Below, piece after piece: positions 12,239 to 21,912 of a stretch of DNA of 55,343 nucleotides; position 1 is the stretch's first letter, and every line of letters starts with the position of its first letter. The stretch is from Lysobacter sp. GTDB lineage: Bacteria; Pseudomonadota; Gammaproteobacteria; Xanthomonadales; Xanthomonadaceae. The notes below the pieces were generated by a model that was not told the origin of the DNA, made no database searches, and was given only the letters and a program-made list of their open reading frames with translations. The stretch covers positions 1 through 55,343 of the forward strand of contig DAHUXS010000016.1 of assembly GCA_027306995.1 (NCBI GenBank), given 5' to 3'. The translations under genes and the position numbers were made by a program.

Positions 12239-13867
12239 ATGAGCGGGGAAACCGCGGCAAAACCCCGCCAGCGCAGCATGGCCCGGGGGATCCTGTCCTT
12301 CGGCAGCATGACCATGCTCAGCCGGATATTCGGCCTGGTGCGCGACACCAGCTTCAATGCCGCGTTCGGCGCCGGGCCGATGACAGACGCCTTCTGGGTG
12401 GCGTTCCGCATCCCGAACTTCATGCGCCGCCTGTTCGCCGAGGGATCGTTCTCGACCGCCTTCGTGCCGGTCTTCACCGAGATCAAGGAAAAGCGCAGCC
12501 ACGAGGACCTGAAAGAGCTGGTGGCGCGGACGTCGGGAACGCTGGGCGGCGTGCTGCTGGTGGTGACGGCCCTGGGCATGTTGCTGGCGCCGTGGTTCGC
12601 CGATGCGTTTTCCAACACCGTCAAGCCGGTTCCGGGCCAGCATGAGCTCATCATCCACCTGTTGTGGTGGACATTCCCGTTCCTGCTGTTCGTTTCGCTG
12701 ACGGCGCTGTCGGCGGGCGCGCTCAACAGCTATCACCGCTTCGGCCTGCCGGCGCTGGCGCCGATCATCCTCAACATCTGCATGATCGCGGGTGCGTGGT
12801 GGGGATCGAAGCTCGCGCATCCGCCGATCGTGGCGATGGGCTGGGCGGTGCTCGCGGCGGGTATCCTGCAACTGCTGTTCCTGATGCCGGCGCTCGCGAA
12901 GCTCGACCTGCTGTCGATGCCGCGCTGGGGCTGGAACCATCCCGATGTCCGCAAGGTCATGAGCCTGATGGTGCCGACGTTGATCGGATCGTCGGTGGCG
13001 CAGATCAACCTGCTGTTCGATACCTTCGTCGCTTCCAAGCTGGCCGCCGGCTCGCAAAGCTGGCTGTCTGCGGCGGATCGTTTCCTCGAACTGCCGTTGG
13101 GCGTGTTCGGCATCGCGTTGGGCACGGTCATCCTGCCGACGCTGTCGCGCCATCACGTCAATACCGATCGCGTCGGATTCTCGAAATCGCTGGACTGGGG
13201 CTTGCGATCGACCCTGATCATCATCATTCCGGCGATGCTGGGCCTGATGACGCTATCGGTGCCGCTGGTCGCGACGATCTTCCAGCACGGGAAATTCGAT
13301 GCGTTCGCGACCCGGATGGCGGCGCTGTCGGTGTTCGGCCTCAGTTTCGGGTTGCCGGCATTCGCATTGGTGAAAACGGTGCTGCCCGCGTTCTATGCAC
13401 GACAGGACACGCGCACGCCGATGCGGGCCGGCATCACTGCATTGGTGGCGAACATGGTGTTCACCGCGCTGCTGTTGGCGCTGCTGTATGCGAAGCTGCC
13501 GGCATCTGCGAAAACCGGCGGCTGGGTCGAAACACTGGCAACGCATCCCGGCCTGCATTTCGCGTTGGGTCTCGCCAGCGCGTTGTCGAGTTATCTCAAC
13601 CTGATCCTGCTGTGGCGCTGGCTGCGCAAGGCCGGGGTCTACGATGCCCAGCCCGGGTGGCGCGGCTTCCTCTGGCGCGCCGGCATTGCCAACGCCGCCA
13701 TGGCTGCATTCCTGTTGGTGGGGCTGCACTTTGCGCCCGATTTCACCCTCGCGCCGCCGATGATGCGGATCGTCTGGCTGGGAGCCCTGGTCGTCGGCGG
13801 AGGACTGGTCTATGGGCTGGCGATGCTGGCGCTGGGCTTCCGCCTGTCCGACTTCCGTGAGCACTGA
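12239..13867 (+). CDS. murJ: Lipid II flippase MurJ
   Basis: Inner-membrane MOP-superfamily transporter flipping lipid II for peptidoglycan synthesis, 542 residues with about 14 hydrophobic segments. Family landmarks are [19 protein letters not shown] near residue 30, [16 protein letters not shown], and [13 protein letters not shown] in the second half. Its TGA overlaps a possible ATG of the ribF frame (TGATG). It heads the murJ-ribF-ileS-lspA-ispH string, a common order in gammaproteobacteria. Confidence 0.97.
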   Translation: MSGETAAKPRQRSMARGILSFGSMTMLSRIFGLVRDTSFNAAFGAGPMTDAFWVAFRIPNFMRRLFAEGSFSTAFVPVFTEIKEKRSHEDLKELVARTSGTLGGVLLVVTALGMLLAPWFADAFSNTVKPVPGQHELIIHLLWWTFPFLLFVSLTALSAGALNSYHRFGLPALAPIILNICMIAGAWWGSKLAHPPIVAMGWAVLAAGILQLLFLMPALAKLDLLSMPRWGWNHPDVRKVMSLMVPTLIGSSVAQINLLFDTFVASKLAAGSQSWLSAADRFLELPLGVFGIALGTVILPTLSRHHVNTDRVGFSKSLDWGLRSTLIIIIPAMLGLMTLSVPLVATIFQHGKFDAFATRMAALSVFGLSFGLPAFALVKTVLPAFYARQDTRTPMRAGITALVANMVFTALLLALLYAKLPASAKTGGWVETLATHPGLHFALGLASALSSYLNLILLWRWLRKAGVYDAQPGWRGFLWRAGIANAAMAAFLLVGLHFAPDFTLAPPMMRIVWLGALVVGGGLVYGLAMLALGFRLSDFREH

Positions 13868-13929
13868 TGCTCGACGGCTATACTGGCGAATCCCCGAAAA
13901 ACCGACCGCCCGCCGCCGCGGGCGCCCAA

Positions 13930-14856
13930 ATGCTGCGACTGTTCCGCGACATCGATGGCCCGGCCGTGAGCCCGCAAGGCTGCGTGGCCTGTGTCGGTGC
14001 GTTCGACGGCCTGCATCTGGGACACCAGGCCTTGATCCGGCAAACCGTCGAGCGCGCACGCGTGCTCGGACTGCCGTCGGCCGTGGTCTGCTTCGAGCCG
14101 TTACCACGCGAATTCTTCTCGCCCAACGATCCGCCGCCGCGCCTGATGCTGCCCGGCGCGCGCCTGCGCATGCTGGAAGCGATGGGTGTCGACATCGTCG
14201 GGCAGTTGCGTTTCAACAAGGCGCTGACGCAACTCGACGCGATCGAATTCATCGATCGCATCCTGGTCGACCGCCTGCATGCGCGCGAAGTCTGGGTCGG
14301 CCCCGATTTTCGCTTCGGACGCGGACGTGGTGGCGATCTTGCGGTGTTGCGCGAACGTGGCGCACAGGCCGGGTTCGTTGCCGCCGCGATCGAACCGCTG
14401 TCCCTCGGCGATGAACGCGTATCGAGTTCGGTGATCCGCGCGGCATTGTCGAGCGGCGACTTCACCACGGTGACGCGCTTGCTCGGTCGTCCTTACGCCA
14501 TCGGCGGACGCGTGGTGCATGGCAAGCAACTTGGTCGCACACTTGGATTCCCAACGGCTAACCTGCGTTTCTGCAAGCGCCCGGCATTGCAGGGCATCTA
14601 TGCGACCTGGGTGCATGGCGTGGGCGATCGTCCGTGGCCATCGGTGTCGAGCTTCGGCACGCGACCAACGGTCGATGGCGTGGAGCCGCTGCTGGAAGCG
14701 CACCTGTTCGATTTCGATGGCGACCTCTATGGCAAGCGTATCGATGTGGAATTCGTCGCCAAGCTGCGCGACGAGGAAAAATTCGACGGGCTGGATGCAT
14801 TGACCGCCCAGATGGAGCGCGACGCTGCCGCCGCGCGTACCCTGTTGCAACAATGA
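13930..14856 (+). CDS. ribF: Bifunctional riboflavin kinase / FAD synthetase
   Basis: Makes FMN and then FAD from riboflavin. From the ATG at 13930 the protein is 308 residues, close to E. coli RibF (313). The N-terminal nucleotidyltransferase domain has [14 protein letters not shown] and ends with [12 protein letters not shown]; the C-terminal kinase domain has the [14 protein letters not shown] motif. An alternative ATG at 13867 overlaps the murJ stop and would add 21 low-complexity residues; I prefer the later start because conserved sequence begins there, though the overlap leaves this open. ileS starts ten bases after its stop. Confidence 0.95.
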   Translation: MLRLFRDIDGPAVSPQGCVACVGAFDGLHLGHQALIRQTVERARVLGLPSAVVCFEPLPREFFSPNDPPPRLMLPGARLRMLEAMGVDIVGQLRFNKALTQLDAIEFIDRILVDRLHAREVWVGPDFRFGRGRGGDLAVLRERGAQAGFVAAAIEPLSLGDERVSSSVIRAALSSGDFTTVTRLLGRPYAIGGRVVHGKQLGRTLGFPTANLRFCKRPALQGIYATWVHGVGDRPWPSVSSFGTRPTVDGVEPLLEAHLFDFDGDLYGKRIDVEFVAKLRDEEKFDGLDALTAQMERDAAAARTLLQQ

Positions 14857-14866
14857 AGACGAAACG

Positions 14867-17707
14867 ATGAGCGACAACGAGCACCGCTACAAATCCACCA
14901 TCCTGCTGCCGGCAACGGAATTCCCGATGCGCGGCGACCTGCCCAAGCGCGAGCCGCTGATGCTGGCCCGCTGGGAGCAGGAAGGCCTGTACCAGCAGCT
15001 GCGCGAAGCCGCGAAGGGACGTCCGCGTTTCTTCCTGCACGACGGTCCGCCGTATGCGAATGGCGCGATCCATCTTGGCCACGCGGTCAACAAGGTGTTG
15101 AAGGATGTCATCGTCAAGTCGAAGTCGCTGGCCGGTTTCGATTCGCCCTACATTCCGGGCTGGGACTGCCACGGCCTGCCAATCGAAATCGCCATCGAGA
15201 AGAAGTTCGGCAAGGTCGGCGACAAGCTCGACGCCAACGAATTCCGCCAGAAGTGCCGCGAATACGCGTTGAGCCAGATCGACATCCAGCGCACGGATTT
15301 CAAGCGCCTCGGCATCCTCGGCGACTGGGACAATCCGTATCGCACCCTCGACTTCAAGTACGAAGCCGACGAAATCCGCGCATTGGCGCGCGTGGTGGAG
15401 AACGGCCATCTCGCTCGCGGCGTGAAGCCGGTGCACTGGTGCTTCGATTGCGGATCGGCGCTGGCCGAAGCCGAGATCGAATACGCCGACCGCACGTCGC
15501 CGGCGATCGACGTCGCCTATTCGGCGCGCGATCCCAAAGCGCTGGCCGCGTTGTTTGGCGTGGAATTGCCGGACGATGTCGAAGTCGCGCTGCCGATCTG
15601 GACCACCACGCCGTGGACGCTGCCGGCATCGCTGGCGGTGTCGCTGGGGCCGGACATCGAATACGCGCTGGTCGAAGGCCCGATCCATAACGGTCGCAAG
15701 CGTTGGCTGGTACTGGCTTCCGCGCTGGCACAGAAGGCACTGAATCGCTACGGTGTGATCGAAGTGGTGACGCATGGTCACGCGCGCGGCAGCCAGCTCG
15801 AAAACGAGTTGCTGCAGCATCCGTTCTATGCCGAACGCGAGATCCCGATCCTGGTCGGCGACCACGTGTCCGACGAAGACGGCACCGGCGCCGTGCATAC
15901 CGCGCCCGGCCATGGCCAGGAGGACTACCAGGTTTCGCTGAAATACGGATTGATGGATCGTTACACGCTGGCGCAACTCAATCCGGTCGATGGCCGTGGC
16001 GTCTACCTGCCGTCGACGCCGCCGTTCGGCGACATCCAGCTTGCCGGCCTGCACATCTGGAAGGCCAACGACGTGATCGTCGAGGGGCTGCGCGACAATG
16101 GCGCGCTGCTCGCCTATGCGCCGCTCAAGCACAGCTATCCGCATTGCTGGCGCCACAAGACGCCGATCGCATTCCGCGCCACGCCGCAATGGTTCATCTC
16201 GATGGACCAAGCCAACCTGCGCCGCGATGCGCTGGCGTCGATCCCGGGCGTGAAGTGGTATCCGGAATGGGGTGAAGCACGCATCGCCGGCATGATCGAG
16301 AACCGTCCCGACTGGACGATCTCGCGCCAGCGCACCTGGGGCGTGCCGATTGCGTTGTTCGTGCATCGCGAAACCGGCGAGCCGCATCCGCGTACGGTCG
16401 AATTGATGGAGCAGGTCGCGCAACGCGTGGAGCAGGGCGGCGTCGATGCCTGGTATGCGCTCGATACCGCCGAATTGCTCGGCGACGAGGCCGCGCACTA
16501 CGACAAGGTGCGCGACATCCTCGACGTCTGGTTCGATTCCGGCGTCAGCAGCCAGTGCGTGGTCAAGGCGCGCGGCTACGAACTGCCGGTCGATCTCTAT
16601 CTCGAAGGTTCCGACCAGCATCGCGGCTGGTTCCAGTCGTCACTGTTGGCGGCGGTCGCCATCGACAAGGCGGCGCCGTACCGCGAATGCCTGACCCACG
16701 GCTTCACCGTCGACGAGCACGGCCGCAAGATGTCGAAGTCGCTCGGCAACGGCATCGAACCGCAGGACATCATCAAGACGTTGGGCGCCGATATCCTGCG
16801 CCTGTGGATCGCGTCGACCGACTACAGCAACGAAATGTCGTTGTCGCAGGAAATCCTCAAGCGCACCGCCGATGCCTATCGCCGCATCCGCAATACCGCG
16901 CGCTTCCTGCTCGGCAACCTCAGCGGTTTCGATCCGGCGAAGAATGCGGTTGCGCTGGACGAGATGGTCGCGCTCGATCGTTGGGCGGTGCATCGCGCCG
17001 CGCAAGTGCAGGCGCAGATCACCGAGGCCTATGCCCGCTACGACTTCGCCGACGTGGTGCAGCTGCTGATGAACTTCTGCAGCATCGATCTCGGCTCGCT
17101 CTACCTCGACGTCACCAAGGATCGCCTGTACACCATGCAGGAGGATTCGCGCGGACGCCGCAGCGCGCAGACCGCGATGCACCACATCGCCGAGGCGCTG
17201 GCACGCTGGATGGCGCCGATCCTGTCCTTCACCGCCGAGGAAATCTGGTCGCACCTGCCGGGTCCGCATGCGGCGAGCGTGCAACTGGCGACCTGGTACG
17301 AAGGCCTGGCCGAATTGCCGGCGCATTCCGTGCCGACGGCCGACCAGTTCGACGCGCTGTTGCAGTTGCGCGAGCAGGTGGCGAAGACGCTGGAGCCGAT
17401 GCGCGCCGCCGGCGAGATCGGTGCGGCACTGGAAGCCGAGCTCGTGTTGAGCGTCGATGAAACCACCCACGCCTGGCTGGCGCCGATAGCCGATGAATTG
17501 CGCTTCCTCTTCATCAGTGGCGACGTCAGCGTGCAGACGCCGATCGGCATCGCGCCGCCGGTGCTGGCGAGCAAGACCGCCAAGCCGAAGTGCGTGCGTT
17601 GCTGGCAGCACCGCGCCGACATCGGCAGCAATGGCGAGCATCCGGAACTGTGCGGTCGCTGCATCGAGAACGTCGATGGCGCCGGCGAACAGCGGAGCTT
17701 CTTCTGA
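14867..17707 (+). CDS. ileS: Isoleucyl-tRNA synthetase
   Basis: Charges tRNA-Ile; 946 residues, class I synthetase. The HIGH motif is HLGH in [17 protein letters not shown] is in [10 protein letters not shown], and the editing domain has the threonine-rich [13 protein letters not shown]-terminal zinc motif of two Cys pairs (CVRC and CGRC) is intact, typical of the bacterial type found in gammaproteobacteria. Its TGA overlaps the lspA ATG as TGATG, so the two are translationally coupled. Confidence 0.99.
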   Translation: MSDNEHRYKSTILLPATEFPMRGDLPKREPLMLARWEQEGLYQQLREAAKGRPRFFLHDGPPYANGAIHLGHAVNKVLKDVIVKSKSLAGFDSPYIPGWDCHGLPIEIAIEKKFGKVGDKLDANEFRQKCREYALSQIDIQRTDFKRLGILGDWDNPYRTLDFKYEADEIRALARVVENGHLARGVKPVHWCFDCGSALAEAEIEYADRTSPAIDVAYSARDPKALAALFGVELPDDVEVALPIWTTTPWTLPASLAVSLGPDIEYALVEGPIHNGRKRWLVLASALAQKALNRYGVIEVVTHGHARGSQLENELLQHPFYAEREIPILVGDHVSDEDGTGAVHTAPGHGQEDYQVSLKYGLMDRYTLAQLNPVDGRGVYLPSTPPFGDIQLAGLHIWKANDVIVEGLRDNGALLAYAPLKHSYPHCWRHKTPIAFRATPQWFISMDQANLRRDALASIPGVKWYPEWGEARIAGMIENRPDWTISRQRTWGVPIALFVHRETGEPHPRTVELMEQVAQRVEQGGVDAWYALDTAELLGDEAAHYDKVRDILDVWFDSGVSSQCVVKARGYELPVDLYLEGSDQHRGWFQSSLLAAVAIDKAAPYRECLTHGFTVDEHGRKMSKSLGNGIEPQDIIKTLGADILRLWIASTDYSNEMSLSQEILKRTADAYRRIRNTARFLLGNLSGFDPAKNAVALDEMVALDRWAVHRAAQVQAQITEAYARYDFADVVQLLMNFCSIDLGSLYLDVTKDRLYTMQEDSRGRRSAQTAMHHIAEALARWMAPILSFTAEEIWSHLPGPHAASVQLATWYEGLAELPAHSVPTADQFDALLQLREQVAKTLEPMRAAGEIGAALEAELVLSVDETTHAWLAPIADELRFLFISGDVSVQTPIGIAPPVLASKTAKPKCVRCWQHRADIGSNGEHPELCGRCIENVDGAGEQRSFF

Positions 17708-18210
17708 TGAAGCTCGCCAAGCCGAATGCATTGTCGTGGCTGCTGGTCTCGGTGCTGGTCGTCGTGCTCGACCAATGGAGCAAGCTCTGGGTGCTGCGCA
17801 GCCTGCCGGAATTCACTGATGTCGTGGTGATTCCCGGCTTCTGGAACTGGTATCGCACCTACAACACCGGCGCCGCCTTCAGCTTCCTCGCCAATAGCGG
17901 CGGCTGGCAGATCTGGCTGTTCAGCGCGCTCGCGGTGATCATCAGCGCGGCATTGACCTATGCGCTGGCGGGGACGCAGCGTCGTGAATGGAAGACCGCG
18001 CTGCCGTATGCACTGGTGATCGGCGGCGCCATCGGCAACGTGATCGATCGCGTCCAGCACGGCCACGTCATCGATTTCATCAAATGGTACGTGGGCGACC
18101 ACGTATGGCCGGCGTTCAATCTCGCCGATTCAGCCATTGTCGGTGGTGCGGCTGGCATCATCCTGTTCGGACTGTTCGCCGGTTCCAAGCGCGAGAACAA
18201 GAAAGACTGA
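17707..18210 (+). CDS. lspA: Lipoprotein signal peptidase (signal peptidase II)
   Basis: Inner-membrane aspartyl protease that cuts signal peptides of prolipoproteins; 167 residues with four hydrophobic segments. The two catalytic aspartates lie in GNVIDR and FNLADSAI, and [11 protein letters not shown] is conserved. The start overlaps the ileS stop and the stop overlaps the ispH start, both as TGATG, giving tight coupling of the three genes. Lipoprotein clients are present in this window, including the efflux outer-membrane factor and the MltB-like enzyme. Confidence 0.97.
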   Translation: MKLAKPNALSWLLVSVLVVVLDQWSKLWVLRSLPEFTDVVVIPGFWNWYRTYNTGAAFSFLANSGGWQIWLFSALAVIISAALTYALAGTQRREWKTALPYALVIGGAIGNVIDRVQHGHVIDFIKWYVGDHVWPAFNLADSAIVGGAAGIILFGLFAGSKRENKKD

Positions 18211-19160
18211 TGGACATCCTGCTCGCCAACCCCCGCGGATTCTGCGCCGGCGTCGATCGCGCGATCGAGATCGTCAAGCGCGCGATCGAGACGCTGGGCG
18301 CGCCGATCTTCGTGCGCCATGAAGTCGTGCACAACAAGTTCGTGGTCGACGACCTCAAGCTGCGTGGCGCGATCTTCGTCGAGGAGCTCGACGAAGTGCC
18401 CGATGGCGCGACGGTGATCTTCTCCGCGCATGGCGTGTCGAAGGCCGTGCGCGAGGAGGCCGATCGCCGCGGGCTGAAGGTGTTCGACGCCACCTGTCCG
18501 TTGGTGACCAAGGTGCATCTGGAAGTCTCGCGCCACTGCCGCGCCGGTCGCGACCTGATCCTGATCGGCCATGCCGGCCATCCGGAAGTCGAAGGCACGA
18601 TGGGCCAGTGGCGCGCCAACGCCGGAGGCGGGCAGATCCATCTGGTCGAGGACATCAACGACGCGAGCAGCATCGTCATCTCGCAACCGGACAATCTTGC
18701 CTACACCACCCAGACCACGCTGTCGGTCGACGACACCCGCGACATCATCGCCATGTTGCGCGAGCGCTTTCCGGCGATCCAGGGGCCGCGCAACGACGAC
18801 ATCTGCTATGCCACCCAGAATCGTCAGGACGCAGTGCGCGACCTGACCCGCGAATGCGACCTGGTGCTGGTGGTGGGATCGCCCAACAGCTCGAATTCCA
18901 ATCGCCTGCGCGAACTTGCCGAGCGCGAGGGCGTCGAGGCCTATCTGATCGACGACGCCGGCGAGATCGACGCGGCCTGGATGCAGGGCAAGCACCGTGT
19001 CGGCGTGACCGCGGGCGCTTCGGCGCCGGATGTGCTGGTGCAGGGCGTCCTGGATCGACTGCGCGAACTCGGCGCCAGCGGCGTGCGCGAGTTGTCCGGG
19101 GAGCCCGAGGACATGGTGTTCGCGCTGCCCAAGGAATTGCGCCTGCGGCTGGTCGATTGA
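18210..19160 (+). CDS. ispH: 4-hydroxy-3-methylbut-2-enyl diphosphate reductase
   Basis: Iron-sulfur enzyme of the MEP isoprenoid pathway, forming IPP and DMAPP; 316 residues as in E. coli. The three cluster cysteines are in GFCAGVDRA (Cys12), FDATCPLV and DDICYATQ; active-site HEVVHN, SAHGVS and the Ser-Asn motif [10 protein letters not shown] are present. It is coupled to lspA and is the last protein gene before tRNA-Thr. Confidence 0.98.
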   Translation: MDILLANPRGFCAGVDRAIEIVKRAIETLGAPIFVRHEVVHNKFVVDDLKLRGAIFVEELDEVPDGATVIFSAHGVSKAVREEADRRGLKVFDATCPLVTKVHLEVSRHCRAGRDLILIGHAGHPEVEGTMGQWRANAGGGQIHLVEDINDASSIVISQPDNLAYTTQTTLSVDDTRDIIAMLRERFPAIQGPRNDDICYATQNRQDAVRDLTRECDLVLVVGSPNSSNSNRLRELAEREGVEAYLIDDAGEIDAAWMQGKHRVGVTAGASAPDVLVQGVLDRLRELGASGVRELSGEPEDMVFALPKELRLRLVD

Positions 19161-19170
19161 CCCGCCCGAA

Positions 19171-19199
19171 TTGACCGGATCGGCCGGGGACCGTACGAT
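19171..19199 (+). promoter_or_regulatory. Promoter of tRNA-Thr
   Basis: TTGACC (19171-19176) and TACGAT (19194-19199) are 17 bases apart, and the tRNA begins eleven bases after the -10, which places transcription start just before the mature 5' end. It begins ten bases past the ispH stop. Confidence 0.65.
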
Positions 19200-19209
19200 A
19201 CCCGGCTAG

Positions 19210-19285
19210 GCCGGAATAGCTCAGTTGGTAGAGCGGCGCATTCGTAATGCGTAGGTCGTAGGTTCGATTCCTATTTCCGGCACCA
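19210..19285 (+). tRNA. tRNA-Thr (anticodon CGT)
   Basis: A full cloverleaf can be drawn. The acceptor stem is GCCGGAA/TTCCGGC, the D arm GCTC-AGTTGGTA-GAGC, and the anticodon arm GCGCA-TTCGTAA-TGCGT with CGT at 34-36. The T arm contains TTCGATT. The discriminator is A and the CCA end is genome-encoded. It reads ACG threonine codons, which are frequent in the DUF11 genes at the right end. Confidence 0.97.
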
Positions 19286-19388
19286 CCATTCATGTACGGC
19301 TTCAGGTTTCATTGGGGCATGTGCAGATACGTTGAACGAGCTACGAGCAGTGGGGAGACTGTTTCGGTCCCCATTGCTTTCCTAACAC

Positions 19389-19414
19389 CCCCTCGGAAAC
19401 GAGGGGTTCTTTTT
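19389..19414 (+). terminator. Rho-independent terminator after tRNA-Thr
   Basis: CCCCTCG and CGAGGGG pair around a GAAA tetraloop, followed by TTCTTTTT. A weaker possible stem (TGGGGA/TCCCCA near 19350-19375) precedes it. Nothing else is evident in the 207 bases between the tRNA and radA. Confidence 0.9.
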
Positions 19415-19492
19415 GCCCGGAATTTGGGCACCGTCTCGCGCCACGCGACGACAAACCGGATACTGGCGGCATCGTCAGCAGCCCGATCCGAC

Positions 19493-20872
19493 ATGCCGCC
19501 CAGTCCCCGCAAGCGCACCGCCTACGTCTGCAACAGTTGCGGGGCCGAATATCCCAAGTGGCAGGGCCAGTGCGAGGCCTGCGGGGCCTGGAACACCTTG
19601 TCCGAGATCGCGCTGGAGCCGGCGGCCACCAGCGCGCCGTCGCGGCGTGGCAGCTGGGCCGGCAAGGCCGATGTCGCCCGCATCACGCCGCTGGTGAACG
19701 TGCAGCAATCGGAAATCCTGCGGGCATCGACCGGCATCGGCGAGTTCGATCGCGTGCTGGGTGGTGGCCTGGTCGAAGGCGCGGTCGTGTTGATCGGCGG
19801 CGATCCCGGTATCGGCAAATCCACCCTGCTGCTGCAGGCGCTGGCGCTGATGAGCGGCAACACGCGCGGACTGTACGTCACCGGCGAGGAATCGCTGGCG
19901 CAGGTCGCCGGTCGCGCGCTGCGGCTCGATCTTTCACTCGATGGCCTCGAGGCCTTGGCGGAAACCTGCGTCGAACGCATCCTCGAGCAGGCGGCCGTCG
20001 CCAAGCCCGGCTTCATCATCGCCGACTCGATCCAGACCTTGTGGACGGAAACGTTGACCGCCGCGCCAGGGTCGGTCAGCCAGGTGCGCGAATCTGCGGC
20101 GCGACTGGTGCGCTACGCCAAGGAAACCGGAACCGCGGTGTTCTTGGTCGGTCACGTCACCAAGGAAGGCGGCATCGCCGGTCCGCGCGTGCTCGAGCAC
20201 ATGGTCGATGCCGTGCTGTATTTCGAAGGCGACAGCGGATCGCGCTTTCGCGTGCTGCGCGCGTTCAAGAACCGCTTTGGCGCGGTCAACGAACTCGGCG
20301 TCTTCGCGATGGGCGACAAGGGGCTGCGCGAGGTGCCGAATCCGTCGGCGATCTTCCTGTCCGGCGGTAGTGCACACCAGCCCGGCAGCTGCGTGATGGT
20401 GACGCGCGAAGGCACGCGTCCGTTGCTGGTGGAAGTGCAGGCGCTGGTCGATGCCTCGCCGTTGTCGAATCCGCGTCGCGTGGCTGTCGGTCTCGAAGGC
20501 AATCGCCTGGCGATGTTGCTGGCGGTATTGCATCGCCATGGCGGCGTGCTGACATCGGACCAGGACGTCTTCGTGAATGTCGTGGGCGGCATTCGCGTGC
20601 AGGAAACCGCGGCCGATCTGCCGGTGTTGCTGGCGGTGTTGTCGTCGTTGCGCAACCAGCCATTGGCCGAAAAGACGATCGCCTTTGGTGAAGTCGGATT
20701 GTCCGGCGAGATCCGCCCCGTGCCCAACGGCGAGGAACGCCTGAAGGAAGCGGCGACGCACGGCTTCAAACGTGCCATCGTGGCCAAGACGAATGCGCCG
20801 AAGGCGGGGAGCTACAAGGGCATGGAAGTGATCGCGGTCGAACGCCTGGCGGACGCGCTGGAAGCGGCGTGA
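19493..20872 (+). CDS. radA: DNA repair protein RadA
   Basis: RecA-like ATPase that promotes branch migration in recombinational repair; 459 residues (E. coli 460). In order it has a C4 zinc finger (CNSCGAEYPKWQGQCEACG), Walker A GGDPGIGKST, the RadA-specific KNRFGAVNE motif, and a Lon-like C-terminal domain (GGIRVQETAADLP, GLSGEIRPV). The ATG at 19493 gives MPPSPRKRTAYVCNSC; in-frame upstream sequence is not conserved and contains the tRNA terminator. The stop overlaps the GTG start of the next gene. Confidence 0.97.
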   Translation: MPPSPRKRTAYVCNSCGAEYPKWQGQCEACGAWNTLSEIALEPAATSAPSRRGSWAGKADVARITPLVNVQQSEILRASTGIGEFDRVLGGGLVEGAVVLIGGDPGIGKSTLLLQALALMSGNTRGLYVTGEESLAQVAGRALRLDLSLDGLEALAETCVERILEQAAVAKPGFIIADSIQTLWTETLTAAPGSVSQVRESAARLVRYAKETGTAVFLVGHVTKEGGIAGPRVLEHMVDAVLYFEGDSGSRFRVLRAFKNRFGAVNELGVFAMGDKGLREVPNPSAIFLSGGSAHQPGSCVMVTREGTRPLLVEVQALVDASPLSNPRRVAVGLEGNRLAMLLAVLHRHGGVLTSDQDVFVNVVGGIRVQETAADLPVLLAVLSSLRNQPLAEKTIAFGEVGLSGEIRPVPNGEERLKEAATHGFKRAIVAKTNAPKAGSYKGMEVIAVERLADALEAA

Positions 20873-21786
20873 ATCCGTCGGTTGCCGACGCCGATGATGG
20901 CGGTTGGACAAAGGCGGGCCTCGGCCGATTCGATGCCTGGCTGATGAAGCCGCGCATGGGCGGTCATGGCCTGCATCGCGTGGTGATGGAATTCCTGTTC
21001 TTCGGCCTCAAGGAGCTGCGCGCCTGCCTGTTCGCCGGCCTGTTCTTCCTTGCGGTGTTCGCGATGCCCCACGGCGGAATCCTCGGCATTCCGCGCTATG
21101 ACGCACTGTTGCTGTTCGCACTGCTGGTGCAGGGCTGGATGCTGTGGGCGAAGCTGGAAACCTTCGACGAATTCAAGGCGATCTGCCTGTTCCATGTCGT
21201 CGGTTTCGCGATGGAAGTATTCAAGACATCCGCGGACGTGCATTCCTGGAGTTATCCGGGGCCGGGGTACACCAAGCTCTTCGGCGTGCCGTTGTTCTCG
21301 GGCTTCATGTATGCCGCGGTCGGCAGCTACATCATCCAGGCATGGCGACTGTTCGACCTGCGTATCCGCCACCATCCGCCGTACTGGATGGCGGTGCTGG
21401 TGGCGATGGCCATCTATGCCAATTTCTTCACCCACCACTGGATCGCCGACCTGCGCTGGTACCTCGCGACGCTGGCGCTCGGGCTTTACGCGCGCACCAC
21501 GGTGATATTCCGTCCACTCGACCGCGATCGCCGCATGCCGCTGCTGCTGGCGTTCGTGCTGATCGGCTTCTTCCTGTGGTTGGCGGAAAACATTGCCACG
21601 TTCTACGGCATCTGGCGCTATCCCAACCAGATGGGCGCGTGGGCGCAAGTGCACTGGGGCAAATGGAGTTCGTGGTCGCTGCTGGTGATCATGACCTTCA
21701 CGATCGTCGCGGGACTCAAGCACGTGAAGGCGACCATCCACGTGCCGGAAGCCGGGCCTCTCGACCGTTCGTCTGGCCAAATGTGA
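20869..21786 (+). CDS. DUF817 family integral membrane protein
   Basis: A 305-residue membrane protein matching the DUF817 family by its pattern of about eight hydrophobic helices and segments such as GFAMEVFKTSADVHSW, WSYPGPGYTKLFGVPLFSGFMYAA and NFFTHHWIADLRWYLA. The GTG start at 20869 overlaps the radA stop (GTGA), implying translational coupling; an ATG 25 codons later is an alternative. The biochemical role of the family is not known to me. Conserved His, Asp and Trp residues next to membrane segments hint at an enzyme or metal site. Coupling to radA does not by itself imply a repair role. Confidence 0.85.
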   Translation: MNPSVADADDGGWTKAGLGRFDAWLMKPRMGGHGLHRVVMEFLFFGLKELRACLFAGLFFLAVFAMPHGGILGIPRYDALLLFALLVQGWMLWAKLETFDEFKAICLFHVVGFAMEVFKTSADVHSWSYPGPGYTKLFGVPLFSGFMYAAVGSYIIQAWRLFDLRIRHHPPYWMAVLVAMAIYANFFTHHWIADLRWYLATLALGLYARTTVIFRPLDRDRRMPLLLAFVLIGFFLWLAENIATFYGIWRYPNQMGAWAQVHWGKWSSWSLLVIMTFTIVAGLKHVKATIHVPEAGPLDRSSGQM

Positions 21787-21912
21787 CGGGCATCATTAAC
21801 CGTTCATGATTGTGATAAGGTGATGAATGTCGCATTCAAAACGTGATTGCGACCAGTAAGAGGCTGTGGGAACACCTGGCTCCATCACCCAAATCACCCT
21901 AGGGGAACGGTC

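Noticed and set aside
14558..16621. 687-codon minus-strand ORF across ribF and ileS
   Set aside because: It spans two intact, well-conserved genes on the opposite strand and has shadow composition.
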